Shown one piece after another: positions 1 through 7,628 of a stretch of 33,893 nucleotides of DNA (the first letter of the stretch is position 1; every line of letters begins with the position of its first letter). This DNA comes from Pirellulales bacterium (lineage in GTDB: Bacteria > Planctomycetota > Planctomycetia > Pirellulales > Lacipirellulaceae). A program made the translations under genes and the position numbers. Under the pieces are notes generated by a model. That model saw only the letters and a program-made list of their open reading frames with translations, did no database searches and was not told the origin of the DNA. The DNA is taken from assembly GCA_020847515.1 (NCBI GenBank), contig JADLBW010000009.1:1-33893 (forward strand). Direction: 5' to 3'.

Positions 1-97
1 TCGACGCCGCAGAGGACGCCGAAGATGCATAGGCCAGAACGGCCGTCGCTAGCGCAGCGGCGCTAGCCGTGAAGAGCCTTCGCGTTGTCCGTTTCAT
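1..97 (-). CDS. N-terminal fragment of an exported protein (cut by window edge)
   Basis: Reading leftward from an ATG at 97, 32 codons are open to the window edge. The peptide begins MKRTTRRLFTASAAALATAV and continues with a small-residue stretch rich in Ala and Ser. A basic N-region, an Ala/Leu hydrophobic core and an AxA-like region make this a typical Sec signal peptide; a Tat signal is less likely because the RR motif is incomplete. A good Shine-Dalgarno sequence (GAGGAG) lies about 10 bases before the ATG, which fixes the start. The mature protein is outside the window, so its function cannot be named. It lies downstream of the MFS permease gene on the same strand, but a terminator-like hairpin and a possible promoter separate the two, so it is probably transcribed separately. 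Confidence 0.7.
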   Translation of the reverse strand, partial: MKRTTRRLFTASAAALATAVLAYASSASSAAS

Positions 98-202
98 TAG
101 AACTTACTCCTCAGAGCTGTCGGTGGCTCAAGCTGATGACGAATTTAACAGTGCTATCAGACGCAGAGAGAAGCTAGCAATACAACCCGACCCTTGCGGC
201 TG

Positions 203-230
203 ATTGTACCAGTTGGGAGGAATGGTGCAA
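203..230 (-). promoter_or_regulatory. possible promoter for the exported protein at 1-97
   Basis: On the minus strand a TACAAT box (203-208) lies 16 bases from a TTGCAC box (225-230). It sits between the end of the permease gene and the start of the exported-protein gene, about 105 bases before that ATG. The -35 match is weak and planctomycete promoters are poorly defined, so this is a candidate only. Confidence 0.3.
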
Positions 231-262
231 CAAAAATGTCGGCGAATTCCGCGAATTCCGCC
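231..262 (-). terminator. possible intrinsic terminator of the MFS permease gene
   Basis: About 24 bases past the permease stop, the minus strand has an imperfect inverted repeat built from two GAATTC blocks flanked by GGC/GCC (241-262). It is followed by a short T run (ATTTTTG, 231-237). The stem contains a one-base bulge, so it is a moderate candidate. Its position, just before a putative promoter for the next gene, fits. Confidence 0.4.
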
Positions 263-285
263 CCTCCGGCGAAAAACCTTGCCGC

Positions 286-1596
286 TTAACGCTTTACGTC
301 GACAGGGGCCCTCTTTTCTCGGCAATTCTTCACCTTCTTGGTAGTTGCGAGCCGCGGGACGTCCGACCGCAAGAAAAACGCCGTCAGCAGCACCACAGCC
401 GCCGATCCGACCGCCGGAATCATCCAAAACACCCGCCAACCTGCGGCCCCCGCGCCGCTTATCTCCGTCGGCAACAGCCATGCCCCAGCCACCCCGGCCG
501 CTTGGGCCCCGATGAAACAGCCTATCCCCGACATCGCCACCGCCAGCAGCCCCTGCGCGGTAGCCCGTCGCTTTCGCCCCGCGCACCGATCGAGGTCGAG
601 CTGTAGAGCGATGCTCGTCAACGTAAAGGCGACCCCGTGCGAAATGATCGCCGCATAGGCCAGCCCGCTTTGCGAGACGCCTTCAGCGCCCGCCGCCTGC
701 GCGAACATCCAGAATCTCACCGTCCACACCGACATGCCCGCGACAATCGCCGCCTTCACGCTGATGCGCTCCAGCACCAGCGGCAACAGGAACATCATCG
801 CCACTTCCGTGATCTGGCCCAGCGTGAGCTTGGCTGCCGAGTGGCTCATCCCCAGCCAGTTCAGATAGACGTTTCCATACGCGTAATAGAACTGCGACGG
901 CGCATGGGCCGCGACGGCGATGGCAATGAGCACCAAGAACCGCGACTGCCGCACCAGTTCCAGCGTCTCCTTGAGCGAGATCCCGCCCGGCCCGGCCGCA
1001 GGACGCCTGTTCGCGGGCGGCGTATGGGGCAAAAACAAGCAAAAAGCGGCTGTGACCAGTCCGCCCGCCATGGCGATCTCCATCGGAACCGCCGTGGCCT
1101 CGATCACCTCTCCAAACGTCTCGGGCCAGATCCAGCCCACGAACACGCCGCCGGCGATCCAACCCATCGTGCTGAAGGCCCGCACCATGGGAAAATCCCG
1201 CGCCGGATCGGCCAAATGGTGCAGCGTCATCGAGCAGACCAGCGCGAAGCTCGGGATGAAGCAGACGAAATACGCGATCAGCGCCACGTAAAACGCCGCC
1301 TGCGAATCGGCCGTCACGGCGCACCCCAGTGCCGCCGCCCCGACGACGTGCAACACGCACATGATTCGTTCGGTGGCGAACAGGTGGTCGGCCAAGAGGC
1401 CGGTGAGAAAGGGCGCCACCATGCCGCCCAGCGGCCCGGCGCTATACGCAATGCCGACGAAGCCTGCCGAAAACAGCCCGGCGCCAGCGCTGCCGGAATT
1501 CGCCTGGATGTAGTTACCCAGCGTTACAATAAACGCGCCCAGCGAAAAGTGATGCAAGAACATCGCCGTCGCCAGCTTGGCCGCCACCAGCGATCG
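286..1596 (-). CDS. MFS permease, nucleoside:H+ symporter (NupG/XapB)-like
   Basis: This is a polytopic inner-membrane protein with about 12 hydrophobic segments, predicted to be a proton-coupled importer. The segment FSLGAFIVTLGNYIQ near the N-terminus, GFVGIAYSAGPLGGMVAPFL, a central loop around LFLPHTP and the AAIVAGMSVWTVRFWMFAQA segment match the layout of NupG-type nucleoside symporters as I recall that family. Length (436 residues) is close to the usual 420. The frame is open upstream to an ATG at 1848, but that extension has no hydrophobic character. I prefer the TTG at 1596, which has AGGGGG five bases upstream and reproduces the NupG N-terminal length; the first ATG near the conserved part is at 1563. 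Substrate assignment to nucleosides is inference from family resemblance. The C-terminus is short and basic. Confidence 0.75.
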   Translation of the reverse strand, partial: RSLVAAKLATAMFLHHFSLGAFIVTLGNYIQANSGSAGAGLFSAGFVGIAYSAGPLGGMVAPFLTGLLADHLFATERIMCVLHVVGAAALGCAVTADSQAAFYVALIAYFVCFIPSFALVCSMTLHHLADPARDFPMVRAFSTMGWIAGGVFVGWIWPETFGEVIEATAVPMEIAMAGGLVTAAFCLFLPHTPPANRRPAAGPGGISLKETLELVRQSRFLVLIAIAVAAHAPSQFYYAYGNVYLNWLGMSHSAAKLTLGQITEVAMMFLLPLVLERISVKAAIVAGMSVWTVRFWMFAQAAGAEGVSQSGLAYAAIISHGVAFTLTSIALQLDLDRCAGRKRRATAQGLLAVAMSGIGCFIGAQAAGVAGAWLLPTEISGAGAAGWRVFWMIPAVGSAAVVLLTAFFLRSDVPRLATTKKVKNCREKRAPVDVKR

Positions 1597-2115
1597 CAAG
1601 CGAGCCCCCTGGGGGACCGCCTCTTCCAGCGCAGGCGCGGCGCGGGCCACCGGCTGGGGCGCGGCCACGACGACTATCGCCTCAGGATCCTCAACCACTT
1701 CCCGCAGAGCGTCGCCCAAAGATGCCTCGAACCGCGGCAGCCGACGATGCGTTGCAGCCGCCGCGCACGAAAGAAAGGGGCCTCCACGATCCGGAGGCCG
1801 GCAGGAACCTCGACCCGCAGTCGCGAAGGCGCTGGCGCGGCTGGGCATGATACCGGCCGGCCGCTTCGTTGGCGCTCGCTCGCAGCGAAAGTCGCCGGCA
1901 TTCTAACCGCCCGGCCCCGCCGTGCAATACGTAATGCCCGTCTCGCCCCGACCGCTTCCCCAACAAACCTCGCGCCGAGCCGCTGCGGTATTGAGCCGCG
2001 GGGCGCCTGCCGGCCGGTCCCTCCCCCGCCAGCCGCGGGCTAGCGCCCGACGGCTAAATCCGGAAACCAGGCCGTGACACAGCGGAGCGTTGTTAGAGCC
2101 GCCCGGCCGTACCGA
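1597..2115. other. 519-base intergenic region with coding-like extension of the permease frame
   Basis: There is no confident gene here. Up to 1848 the permease frame stays open and encodes an acidic, Ala-rich stretch (for example ALREVVEDPEAIVVVAAP) that has coding-like composition but no recognised domain. A second minus frame around 1750-1830 (VPAGLRIVEAPFF) also looks coding-like. This may be a decayed gene or a poorly annotated N-terminus. From 1900 to 2115 I see only GC-rich sequence with short inverted repeats. Confidence 0.4.
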
Positions 2116-4254
2116 TCACTGCCCTCCCCGGGGCATCGGCAGGATGATCGGCGCGTTCTCGGCGAACGACGCCTGCCCGTCCTGTCCGTTGATCCGATAC
2201 TGCACTCGCAGTTCCTTGGGGGTGTTCGGCGCCGGATCGCCGCCGAAGTTCTTATTGTAGCCGCCGCTAAGGGCGATCATCGGGACCGGCCCGACATGCC
2301 TGGCGAGCACGTCGGTGACGTCTTTGAACGTCTCGCGGGCGCCATACTCGGCTTTGACGATCTCCACCTTTACCGGCTGGATATGGGCGTTCGCCAGCAG
2401 GGCGGCCACGTCGGCCCCCTCGCTCGCTAGCTGCGCGAGGATCGCGATCGCCGCCCGATGCGCCGCTTCCTCAAGCCCGGCAACGTGCGTCGCCTCGGCC
2501 GCTACCGCGAGCGTCTCCTCCGCCGGATACCGTTCCAATATCTCCAGCACCAATTGCTGCTCGGCCGGGCGACGGGCCGCCGCCAGGGCCTGGCGGCACA
2601 TCTCCGCCCGCCCGTCGACGGGCAGTACGAACTGCCGCGCGATTCGCAGGTAACCCCGCAGCAGCCGCACCTGGTATTTGGCGCACGCCGGGTCCTGGGC
2701 CAGTTCCAGCAGCACGGGCGCGGCGTCCGCCGTCATCCATTCGCCCAACACGCGACTGCCCGTATCCTGCAGATCGGCCGTCGGGCCTTTCACCGTCGCC
2801 GCAATGGTCTCCAGCGCCTTGCCCCCGCCCACGGCGCCGAGGGTTTCGACCAGCTTCACCTGGGCCGCCGGGGGCGCCTGCACCAGCGCCGACGCTAATT
2901 TACTAGCACATGCGTCCCGATCCGGCATGCGGACCGCAGCAGCCGTCACGGCCTGGGCCGCCTTGTCGCGGCCGGCGTCGCTGCTCGCTTCGACAACCTG
3001 AGCGATGAGCACCGGCAAATCATCGATCCCGGCGGTCTCGCCCAGCGCGGCCAGCGCCGCCTCTCTCACGGCTTCATCCGGCGATTGCAGCGCCGCCTTC
3101 AATTCCGCGGCCGCGTCGATCCGCCGCTCGCCAACCAGCCTAAGCAACACCGCCAGTTGACGGCCCTTGGCCTTCGACAGGCGACTGACCAGTTCATGAT
3201 CGACCTTGTCCCCCTGCAGGCCGGCAGTCGCCGCGATCGCCGCCTGGGAGATCTCCTCGTCGCCGTCGACGGCCGCCTCTAGCAAGGTGGGGGCGCTCTC
3301 GGCCCCGCCGAGCCGGCCGATCACGCTGATGGCCGCCAGCCGAACGGCCTTATCGCCCTGTTCGGCGGCGTGGAGGATCGATTCGGTCAACTTGGCGTCG
3401 GGACGCTCGGCGATTGCAAGCAGCACCAGCGCCGCCCGCTCGGGCGGGGCCCCGCTCACTTCCTTCGCCAGCGCTTCGATAACCGCTTCGCCCGGCAGTT
3501 CGCGAGCCGTCTTCAACCCCATGGTGAACGCGTGCTTGTCGGGCGACTTCAATAGCTCAACGAGCAGCGGAACGCCCTCCGCCCCGCGGGCGAGGATCGC
3601 GCCCCGGGTCGCCTCGCGCGTCTTTTGCGGCGACGCCTCCGACTGGCGGACTTCGTCAAAAATCTCAGCGGCTTCCCGCCCTTTGCCCTCCGCCGCCAGC
3701 CGCTCAGCGCACAGGATGCAACCTTCTGCGGCGGCGGTCTTCAGGTCCTTATCCGTAGCGCTCTTTAGCGCGGAACGCAACTGCTGCGTTGCTTCGGGCC
3801 CGCCGATGCGGCCCAGCGCCACCGCCGCGGCGGCTGCAACCTTCGGTTCGGCGTCGTCTATTAATCCACCTAGCGGAGCAGCGGCCCCGGCGCTGCGACG
3901 GACGCCGAGCGAATTAATTACCCCGATGAGCTGCCGCCCCTTAACCGTCCTGAGCGCGTCGACCAGCGCCTGATCGGCCGCCTTTTCGGGAATCGCTTCC
4001 AGCGCAGTTCGCGACCACGAACTAAGCTGCGGGTCCCCCAGCAGCTTCGCCAACTCGGGCACGCATTGGGCCGTGCCGTAAATCGCCAATTGCTTGCAAG
4101 CGATCGCCTTCTCGGCCGGCGCCGCCGTCTGTAGCGCTTTAATAAGCTGCGCTTCGCTCTGCTTGGCCGGCAGTTCAGCGTAACACGCCGCCGCCAGCCA
4201 TAACGCCCCCGCGTAGGCCACAACACCAGCCTGGAGCATCCGTCGATTAGTCAT
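2116..4254 (-). CDS. exported HEAT-repeat protein with C-terminal DUF3395-like domain
   Basis: The protein has 712 residues. It starts with a signal peptide (basic MTNRRM, hydrophobic core, ACYA cleavage region near residue 25), so it acts outside the cytoplasm. Most of the length (about 30-620) is a run of 30-40-residue helical repeats of HEAT/Armadillo type, visible as recurring patterns such as AAAAAVALGRIGGPEA, AAISVIGRLGGAESA and REAALAALGETAGIDD. The last 85 residues differ: a segment starting KAEYGARETFKDVTDVL and a motif GGYNKNFGGDPAPNTPKELR with a YRINGQ strand resemble, from memory, the DUF3395 domain found at the end of DNAJC11-like proteins. It probably binds a protein partner. 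It lies 167 bases downstream of the oxidoreductase gene on the same strand, so a shared transcript is likely. The ATG at 4254 is chosen because the signal peptide starts there and GGTGGG precedes it. Confidence 0.8.
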   Translation of the reverse strand: MTNRRMLQAGVVAYAGALWLAAACYAELPAKQSEAQLIKALQTAAPAEKAIACKQLAIYGTAQCVPELAKLLGDPQLSSWSRTALEAIPEKAADQALVDALRTVKGRQLIGVINSLGVRRSAGAAAPLGGLIDDAEPKVAAAAAVALGRIGGPEATQQLRSALKSATDKDLKTAAAEGCILCAERLAAEGKGREAAEIFDEVRQSEASPQKTREATRGAILARGAEGVPLLVELLKSPDKHAFTMGLKTARELPGEAVIEALAKEVSGAPPERAALVLLAIAERPDAKLTESILHAAEQGDKAVRLAAISVIGRLGGAESAPTLLEAAVDGDEEISQAAIAATAGLQGDKVDHELVSRLSKAKGRQLAVLLRLVGERRIDAAAELKAALQSPDEAVREAALAALGETAGIDDLPVLIAQVVEASSDAGRDKAAQAVTAAAVRMPDRDACASKLASALVQAPPAAQVKLVETLGAVGGGKALETIAATVKGPTADLQDTGSRVLGEWMTADAAPVLLELAQDPACAKYQVRLLRGYLRIARQFVLPVDGRAEMCRQALAAARRPAEQQLVLEILERYPAEETLAVAAEATHVAGLEEAAHRAAIAILAQLASEGADVAALLANAHIQPVKVEIVKAEYGARETFKDVTDVLARHVGPVPMIALSGGYNKNFGGDPAPNTPKELRVQYRINGQDGQASFAENAPIILPMPRGGQ

Positions 4255-4421
4255 GATCCCACCCGATCGTCCGGTTGGATTGATGAATGAAAAACTTGTG
4301 AACGCGCCGCACACTCGCTATCGCCCTACACGCCGGTTTCTTCCCGCGAAGCGCTCGAGTAGTTGCCCCCCTTTGCGCTACTGGCGGCCCTTCTACTCCA
4401 GCACAACTTGCGGACCAAAGC

Positions 4422-5708
4422 TTAAATCCGCCACGGCTCGCGCAGCGCCTCCGACCGCAGCCGGTTCGCCTCGGCGTCGTCGACGAACTCGTGCTTCTGG
4501 AGGTCGTACTTCAGCTTCCGATTGAGCGCCAGGGCGATGTTCGTCGCATGGCAGGCGATGTGCGCGTTGCACGCCGCCACCGCGTTCCCCTTCGGCAGGC
4601 TGCGGGTCTTCACGCAGTCGAGGAAGTCGCGAACGTGGAACGTCGCCGGGTAGCCGCCGATCTCGGCCACCTCGCGCCCGGCCAGCAGTTCCGGCGAGCT
4701 GAGGACCATCTTGCCGCTGTCGCCCGCTTCGACCCAGCCGGTCTCGCCTTCGAACCGCACCGGGCACGAGCCCAGCGGAATCCAGCCGCTCTCGCGGAAT
4801 ACCAGCTCCACCCCGTCGGCGTAGCGGCACACGATCTGGCCGTTCTCGGGCGGGTTGTACTCGACCGGGGCGATCCGCTCGTCGCCCACCGCCCACTGGC
4901 ACAGGTCGACGCAGTGCGAACCCCACTCCAGCACGCCGCCGCCGACCAGCCCGCCGCCCTTCTCGAAGTTGAACCCGTCCAGCAGCTTCTCGTTGTACGG
5001 TCGCCACGCCGCGGGGCCCAGGTACATATCCCAATCGACGACTTCTTTATCAGGCTCCGGTTCCCCAGGCAGCCAGCCGCTCATCATCGCGGTCATACCC
5101 ATCGGATGGGCGTACACCCGCTTGAGCTTCCCCAGCCGGCCTGTACGGGCCAATTCGCAGGCGAACGCAAAGTGCGGAATGTTCCGCCGCTGCGTTCCCA
5201 CCTGGAACACCACGCCAGCGCGGTTCATCGTCTCCACCAGCGCCAGGCTCTGGGCGATGTTCTTCGTGCACGGCTTCTCGCAGTACATGTCCTTGCCGGC
5301 CCGCGCCGCATACATCGCCGCGGTGGCATGCCAGTTGGGACCCGTGGCGATCAGCACCGCGTCGATGTCGTTGCGATCCAGCAGCTCGCGGAAGTCGCGG
5401 TAGGTCTGGCACTGGCGATTGCCGTGATGGTCGTCAATGATCTTCTTGGCGGCGTCGCGGCGAACCTGCTTCACGTCGCAGATCGCCAGGCACTGCACGT
5501 CCTTCTGCTCCAAGAAGCAGCCCAGGTCGTACGTGCCGCGGTTGCCGATGCCGATGCCGCCCAGCGCGATCCGCTCGCTCGGCGGCACGGCGCCGTCGCG
5601 CCCCAGGGCCGAGCTGGGAATGATCTGCGGCGCCGCTATCGCCGCCCCCGCCGACAGGGCCGTCTTGAGAAACTTCCGCCGAGCAACGCCCCTTGCCTTG
5701 CGAGCCAT
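4422..5708 (-). CDS. Gfo/Idh/MocA family NAD(P)-dependent oxidoreductase, Tat-exported
   Basis: The 428-residue protein is a sugar- or polyol-type dehydrogenase of the Gfo/Idh/MocA family. A twin-arginine signal (RRKFLKTALSAGAAIAAP, residues 10-27) predicts folded export with bound cofactor. The Rossmann fold begins near residue 46 with GGIGIGNRG. The strand AVLIATGPNWHATAA and the family EKP motif (MYCEKP, residues 141-146), with the catalytic lysine, follow. The C-terminal half is the alpha/beta domain of the bacterial oxidoreductase type, with GGGVLEWGSHCVDLCQWA as substrate-side motif. The start at 5708 is supported by CAGGAGAG six to eight bases upstream. Planctomycetes carry many paralogues next to sugar-catabolic genes. 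The exact substrate cannot be read from sequence. It probably forms an operon with the HEAT-repeat gene downstream. Confidence 0.9.
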   Translation of the reverse strand: MARKARGVARRKFLKTALSAGAAIAAPQIIPSSALGRDGAVPPSERIALGGIGIGNRGTYDLGCFLEQKDVQCLAICDVKQVRRDAAKKIIDDHHGNRQCQTYRDFRELLDRNDIDAVLIATGPNWHATAAMYAARAGKDMYCEKPCTKNIAQSLALVETMNRAGVVFQVGTQRRNIPHFAFACELARTGRLGKLKRVYAHPMGMTAMMSGWLPGEPEPDKEVVDWDMYLGPAAWRPYNEKLLDGFNFEKGGGLVGGGVLEWGSHCVDLCQWAVGDERIAPVEYNPPENGQIVCRYADGVELVFRESGWIPLGSCPVRFEGETGWVEAGDSGKMVLSSPELLAGREVAEIGGYPATFHVRDFLDCVKTRSLPKGNAVAACNAHIACHATNIALALNRKLKYDLQKHEFVDDAEANRLRSEALREPWRI

Positions 5709-6075
5709 GAGTGCTCTCCTGACCTGATGAATAAAGGCCCGACGCCGCGAGCGACCGCGCAGCGCGATGAGTCCGCTACGCCCCATAGCATACCGCCGGC
5801 CGCCCGACGGTTCTACCTGGTCCAGCCGCCACAAAAGGCAAGCCGCTTGCGCAAAACGGCAATCTCGTCAGCCAAGGCGTGTTGCCGCTTGCTACCGTAC
5901 TCTGTCGGAGGCGTTTCCCACCCCGATCACGCCCTCCACCCAGCGCCGGCAGTGCGCCATCGGCCTCGTCTCTAGCGCATGCGCCGTTGCCCGCACCCCG
6001 CCAGCCCCCGTGCCCGCGAAAAGACGCGAAAGAAACGAATGATGCTTGAGCCTGGCCCCCTCAGCGGGCGCCTCG
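5709..6075. other. 367-base intergenic region upstream of the oxidoreductase
   Basis: No gene is supported. A minus-strand 86-codon frame (5892-6152) crosses this stretch but has arginine-rich, shadow-like composition. Near 6018-6045 there is an A-rich stretch with repeated GCGAAA/ACGAAA words. No convincing promoter for the oxidoreductase was recognised. Confidence 0.4.
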
Positions 6076-7056
6076 TCAGCGCTTACCGCCCGCCTTCCCC
6101 GCAGCCGCGCTGACCAACGCGTGGCTGTCTCGGCGAAGCCTCTCCAAAACATCGTCTATCCGAAGCTCACGATGCCGGCGCATGATCTCGGCGACAAAGA
6201 GGCGGGCCCACCACTTCTGGTGCTCCGCCAGTTTCGCGAGCAGTTCTTTTGCTTCGGGCAGCGCGTGCTGGAATTGCTCGTCAAAGCCATTCTTGTTGAG
6301 CCAAATCGCATTGCCAACAACGTGTTCTGCCAGACGAAGTTCCCGCTGTTGTTTCCGATCTTCTTGATCTTGTCGCTGCAGTTCGGCTGGTCGCTGTGGT
6401 ATTGGAAGCCCCTGCTGAGCGGCTTCAATCTTCGCTCTTTCGTGTTGCAGCTTGGCAACCACGTGGCGCTGTGCGAAGGCCTCAGCAAATACCAGCAAGG
6501 CCCTTCCCGGCGCCTGCTCAAAGAGGAACTTCACGAAGCCCGCGGGGGCATCTTCCTGGCCAATAAACCTCTCGCGAACGTAATTGACGTAGTCCCGGTC
6601 GTTCCTGACGTCAGACGACCGCTCCGCGAGGCTGCCGCTGAGATGCCCTTCAAACCATTCTTGGGCGAAATCGCGCAAATGCTCGTTTTCCGAATCAAGA
6701 AGCGGGGCCAGCACGCGAATCGCAATCCGTGGCTTGGGTTCCAGAAAGTGCAGGACAAGCAAGGCCTCCAAGACTTGCGAATCCTCTGGGCGTTGCTCCA
6801 CGGCGGCGTAGATAGCCAACTGCTTGACAAGCTGCTCCTCGTCGCCGGCTTGTTCCTTCAAGCTCGCCAGCTCACGGAAGCCTATCCAGTTGGTTCGCAT
6901 CTCCGACCGCTGGCTGGCGAACGCCCCGAACGTCGTTTTGATTTGCGCCTGAATAGCCGGGTCGGCCTGAGCCAGCAATTCACCCACGCTCGCCTCTTGC
7001 GCAACGCAGGGCGCACAAGTCGCCAGACTGACTGCGAGAACGAGCGATTGTCGCAT
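6076..7056 (-). CDS. exported helical protein of unknown function
   Basis: The 326-residue protein begins with a clear signal peptide (MRQSLVLAVSLATCAPCVAQ) and a likely cleavage after AQ at residue 20. The remainder is almost entirely alpha-helical and charged, with HEAT/TPR-like helical pairs in the first half (for example LVLHFLEPKPRIAIRVLAPL). A Gln/Arg/Glu-rich segment at about 220-250 (AELQRQDQEDRKQQRELRL) could form a coiled coil. The C-terminus is lysine and arginine rich. I recognise no catalytic motif and assign no function. GAGGG about eight bases before the ATG supports the start. It lies 34 bases downstream of the small membrane protein gene (7091-7426) on the same strand, so the two may be co-transcribed. 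Codon use is slightly less GC-biased than in its neighbours. Confidence 0.7.
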   Translation of the reverse strand: MRQSLVLAVSLATCAPCVAQEASVGELLAQADPAIQAQIKTTFGAFASQRSEMRTNWIGFRELASLKEQAGDEEQLVKQLAIYAAVEQRPEDSQVLEALLVLHFLEPKPRIAIRVLAPLLDSENEHLRDFAQEWFEGHLSGSLAERSSDVRNDRDYVNYVRERFIGQEDAPAGFVKFLFEQAPGRALLVFAEAFAQRHVVAKLQHERAKIEAAQQGLPIPQRPAELQRQDQEDRKQQRELRLAEHVVGNAIWLNKNGFDEQFQHALPEAKELLAKLAEHQKWWARLFVAEIMRRHRELRIDDVLERLRRDSHALVSAAAGKAGGKR

Positions 7057-7090
7057 CCGAGCGGCCCTCGGGATGATTTGCTATGGCAGT

Positions 7091-7426
7091 TTAGCGCTGG
7101 GTCAACTTACCATGGCGGCGAGATAAAACCACCGTGATCAAAATGCCGAGGGCTCCGTAAAGCGCCAGCCCAATCGCGATGTTTAGCACGGGATTAAGAA
7201 TGATCGTTAGATATTTGTCGCCGCACGCTAGCCAGCCGCCCATAGCCAAGGGCCACGCGGCGAGTCCAATAGCGCCGGCCGCCGCACCAACCAGGGGGCG
7301 TAATACCTTTGGTATTACATCGGCAGTCGCGGCAAATGCATGCGCATAGTAAATCGCCAGCAGCACGAGCCACACCGCCCAACCTGAGAGGCAGCCGATA
7401 ATGTAGCGGCGTCGCATCTCGCACAT
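7091..7426 (-). CDS. small multi-spanning membrane protein of unknown function
   Basis: The protein is 111 residues with three, possibly four, hydrophobic segments: about 9-33 (IIGCLSGWAVWLVLLAIYYA), 42-68 (VGAAAGAIGLAAWPLAMGGW) and 78-102 (NPVLNIAIGLALYGALGILI). A positively charged RRHGKLTQR tail suggests a cytoplasmic C-terminus. An alternative start at the ATG of residue 4 (7417) gives MRRRYIIG, a more typical inner-membrane N-terminus. No family was recognised. It precedes the exported helical protein by 34 bases on the same strand. Confidence 0.6.
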   Translation of the reverse strand: MCEMRRRYIIGCLSGWAVWLVLLAIYYAHAFAATADVIPKVLRPLVGAAAGAIGLAAWPLAMGGWLACGDKYLTIILNPVLNIAIGLALYGALGILITVVLSRRHGKLTQR

Positions 7427-7628
7427 ATGTCGCTATCGGCTTTCCGCCGCTCGTTGCTTTCGCGCGAAGCACGCGAATTGCCGCCAGTGGAGATAAACGA
7501 GGACGTGCAGGTAGTCGACTTGCTTCTTCCTCGCGGGCATCGCCCTCGCTGGCTCAGAAAGACGTGCCCGGCATTCCTTCCGTTCGCGCCCGTTCGCGCG
7601 ATTCGCGGGCAAGAGCTCCAAAGTTAAC

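Noticed and set aside
637-2043. Plus-strand frame of 468 codons
   Set aside because: Antisense to the MFS permease; rich in Arg, His, Gln and Pro, as expected from a shadow of a GC-rich gene. No domain is visible.
4491-5975. Plus-strand frame of 494 codons
   Set aside because: Exactly antisense to the Gfo/Idh/MocA oxidoreductase, which has clear motifs; composition is shadow-like.
5892-6152. 86-codon minus-strand frame upstream of the oxidoreductase
   Set aside because: Overlaps the end of the exported helical protein gene and has no motif or plausible start signal.
7433-7621. 62-codon minus-strand frame between the acyl-CoA dehydrogenase and the small membrane protein
   Set aside because: Basic, low-complexity sequence with no motif, partly composed of CGCGAA-type words; no ribosome-binding site. 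A small basic protein cannot be excluded.
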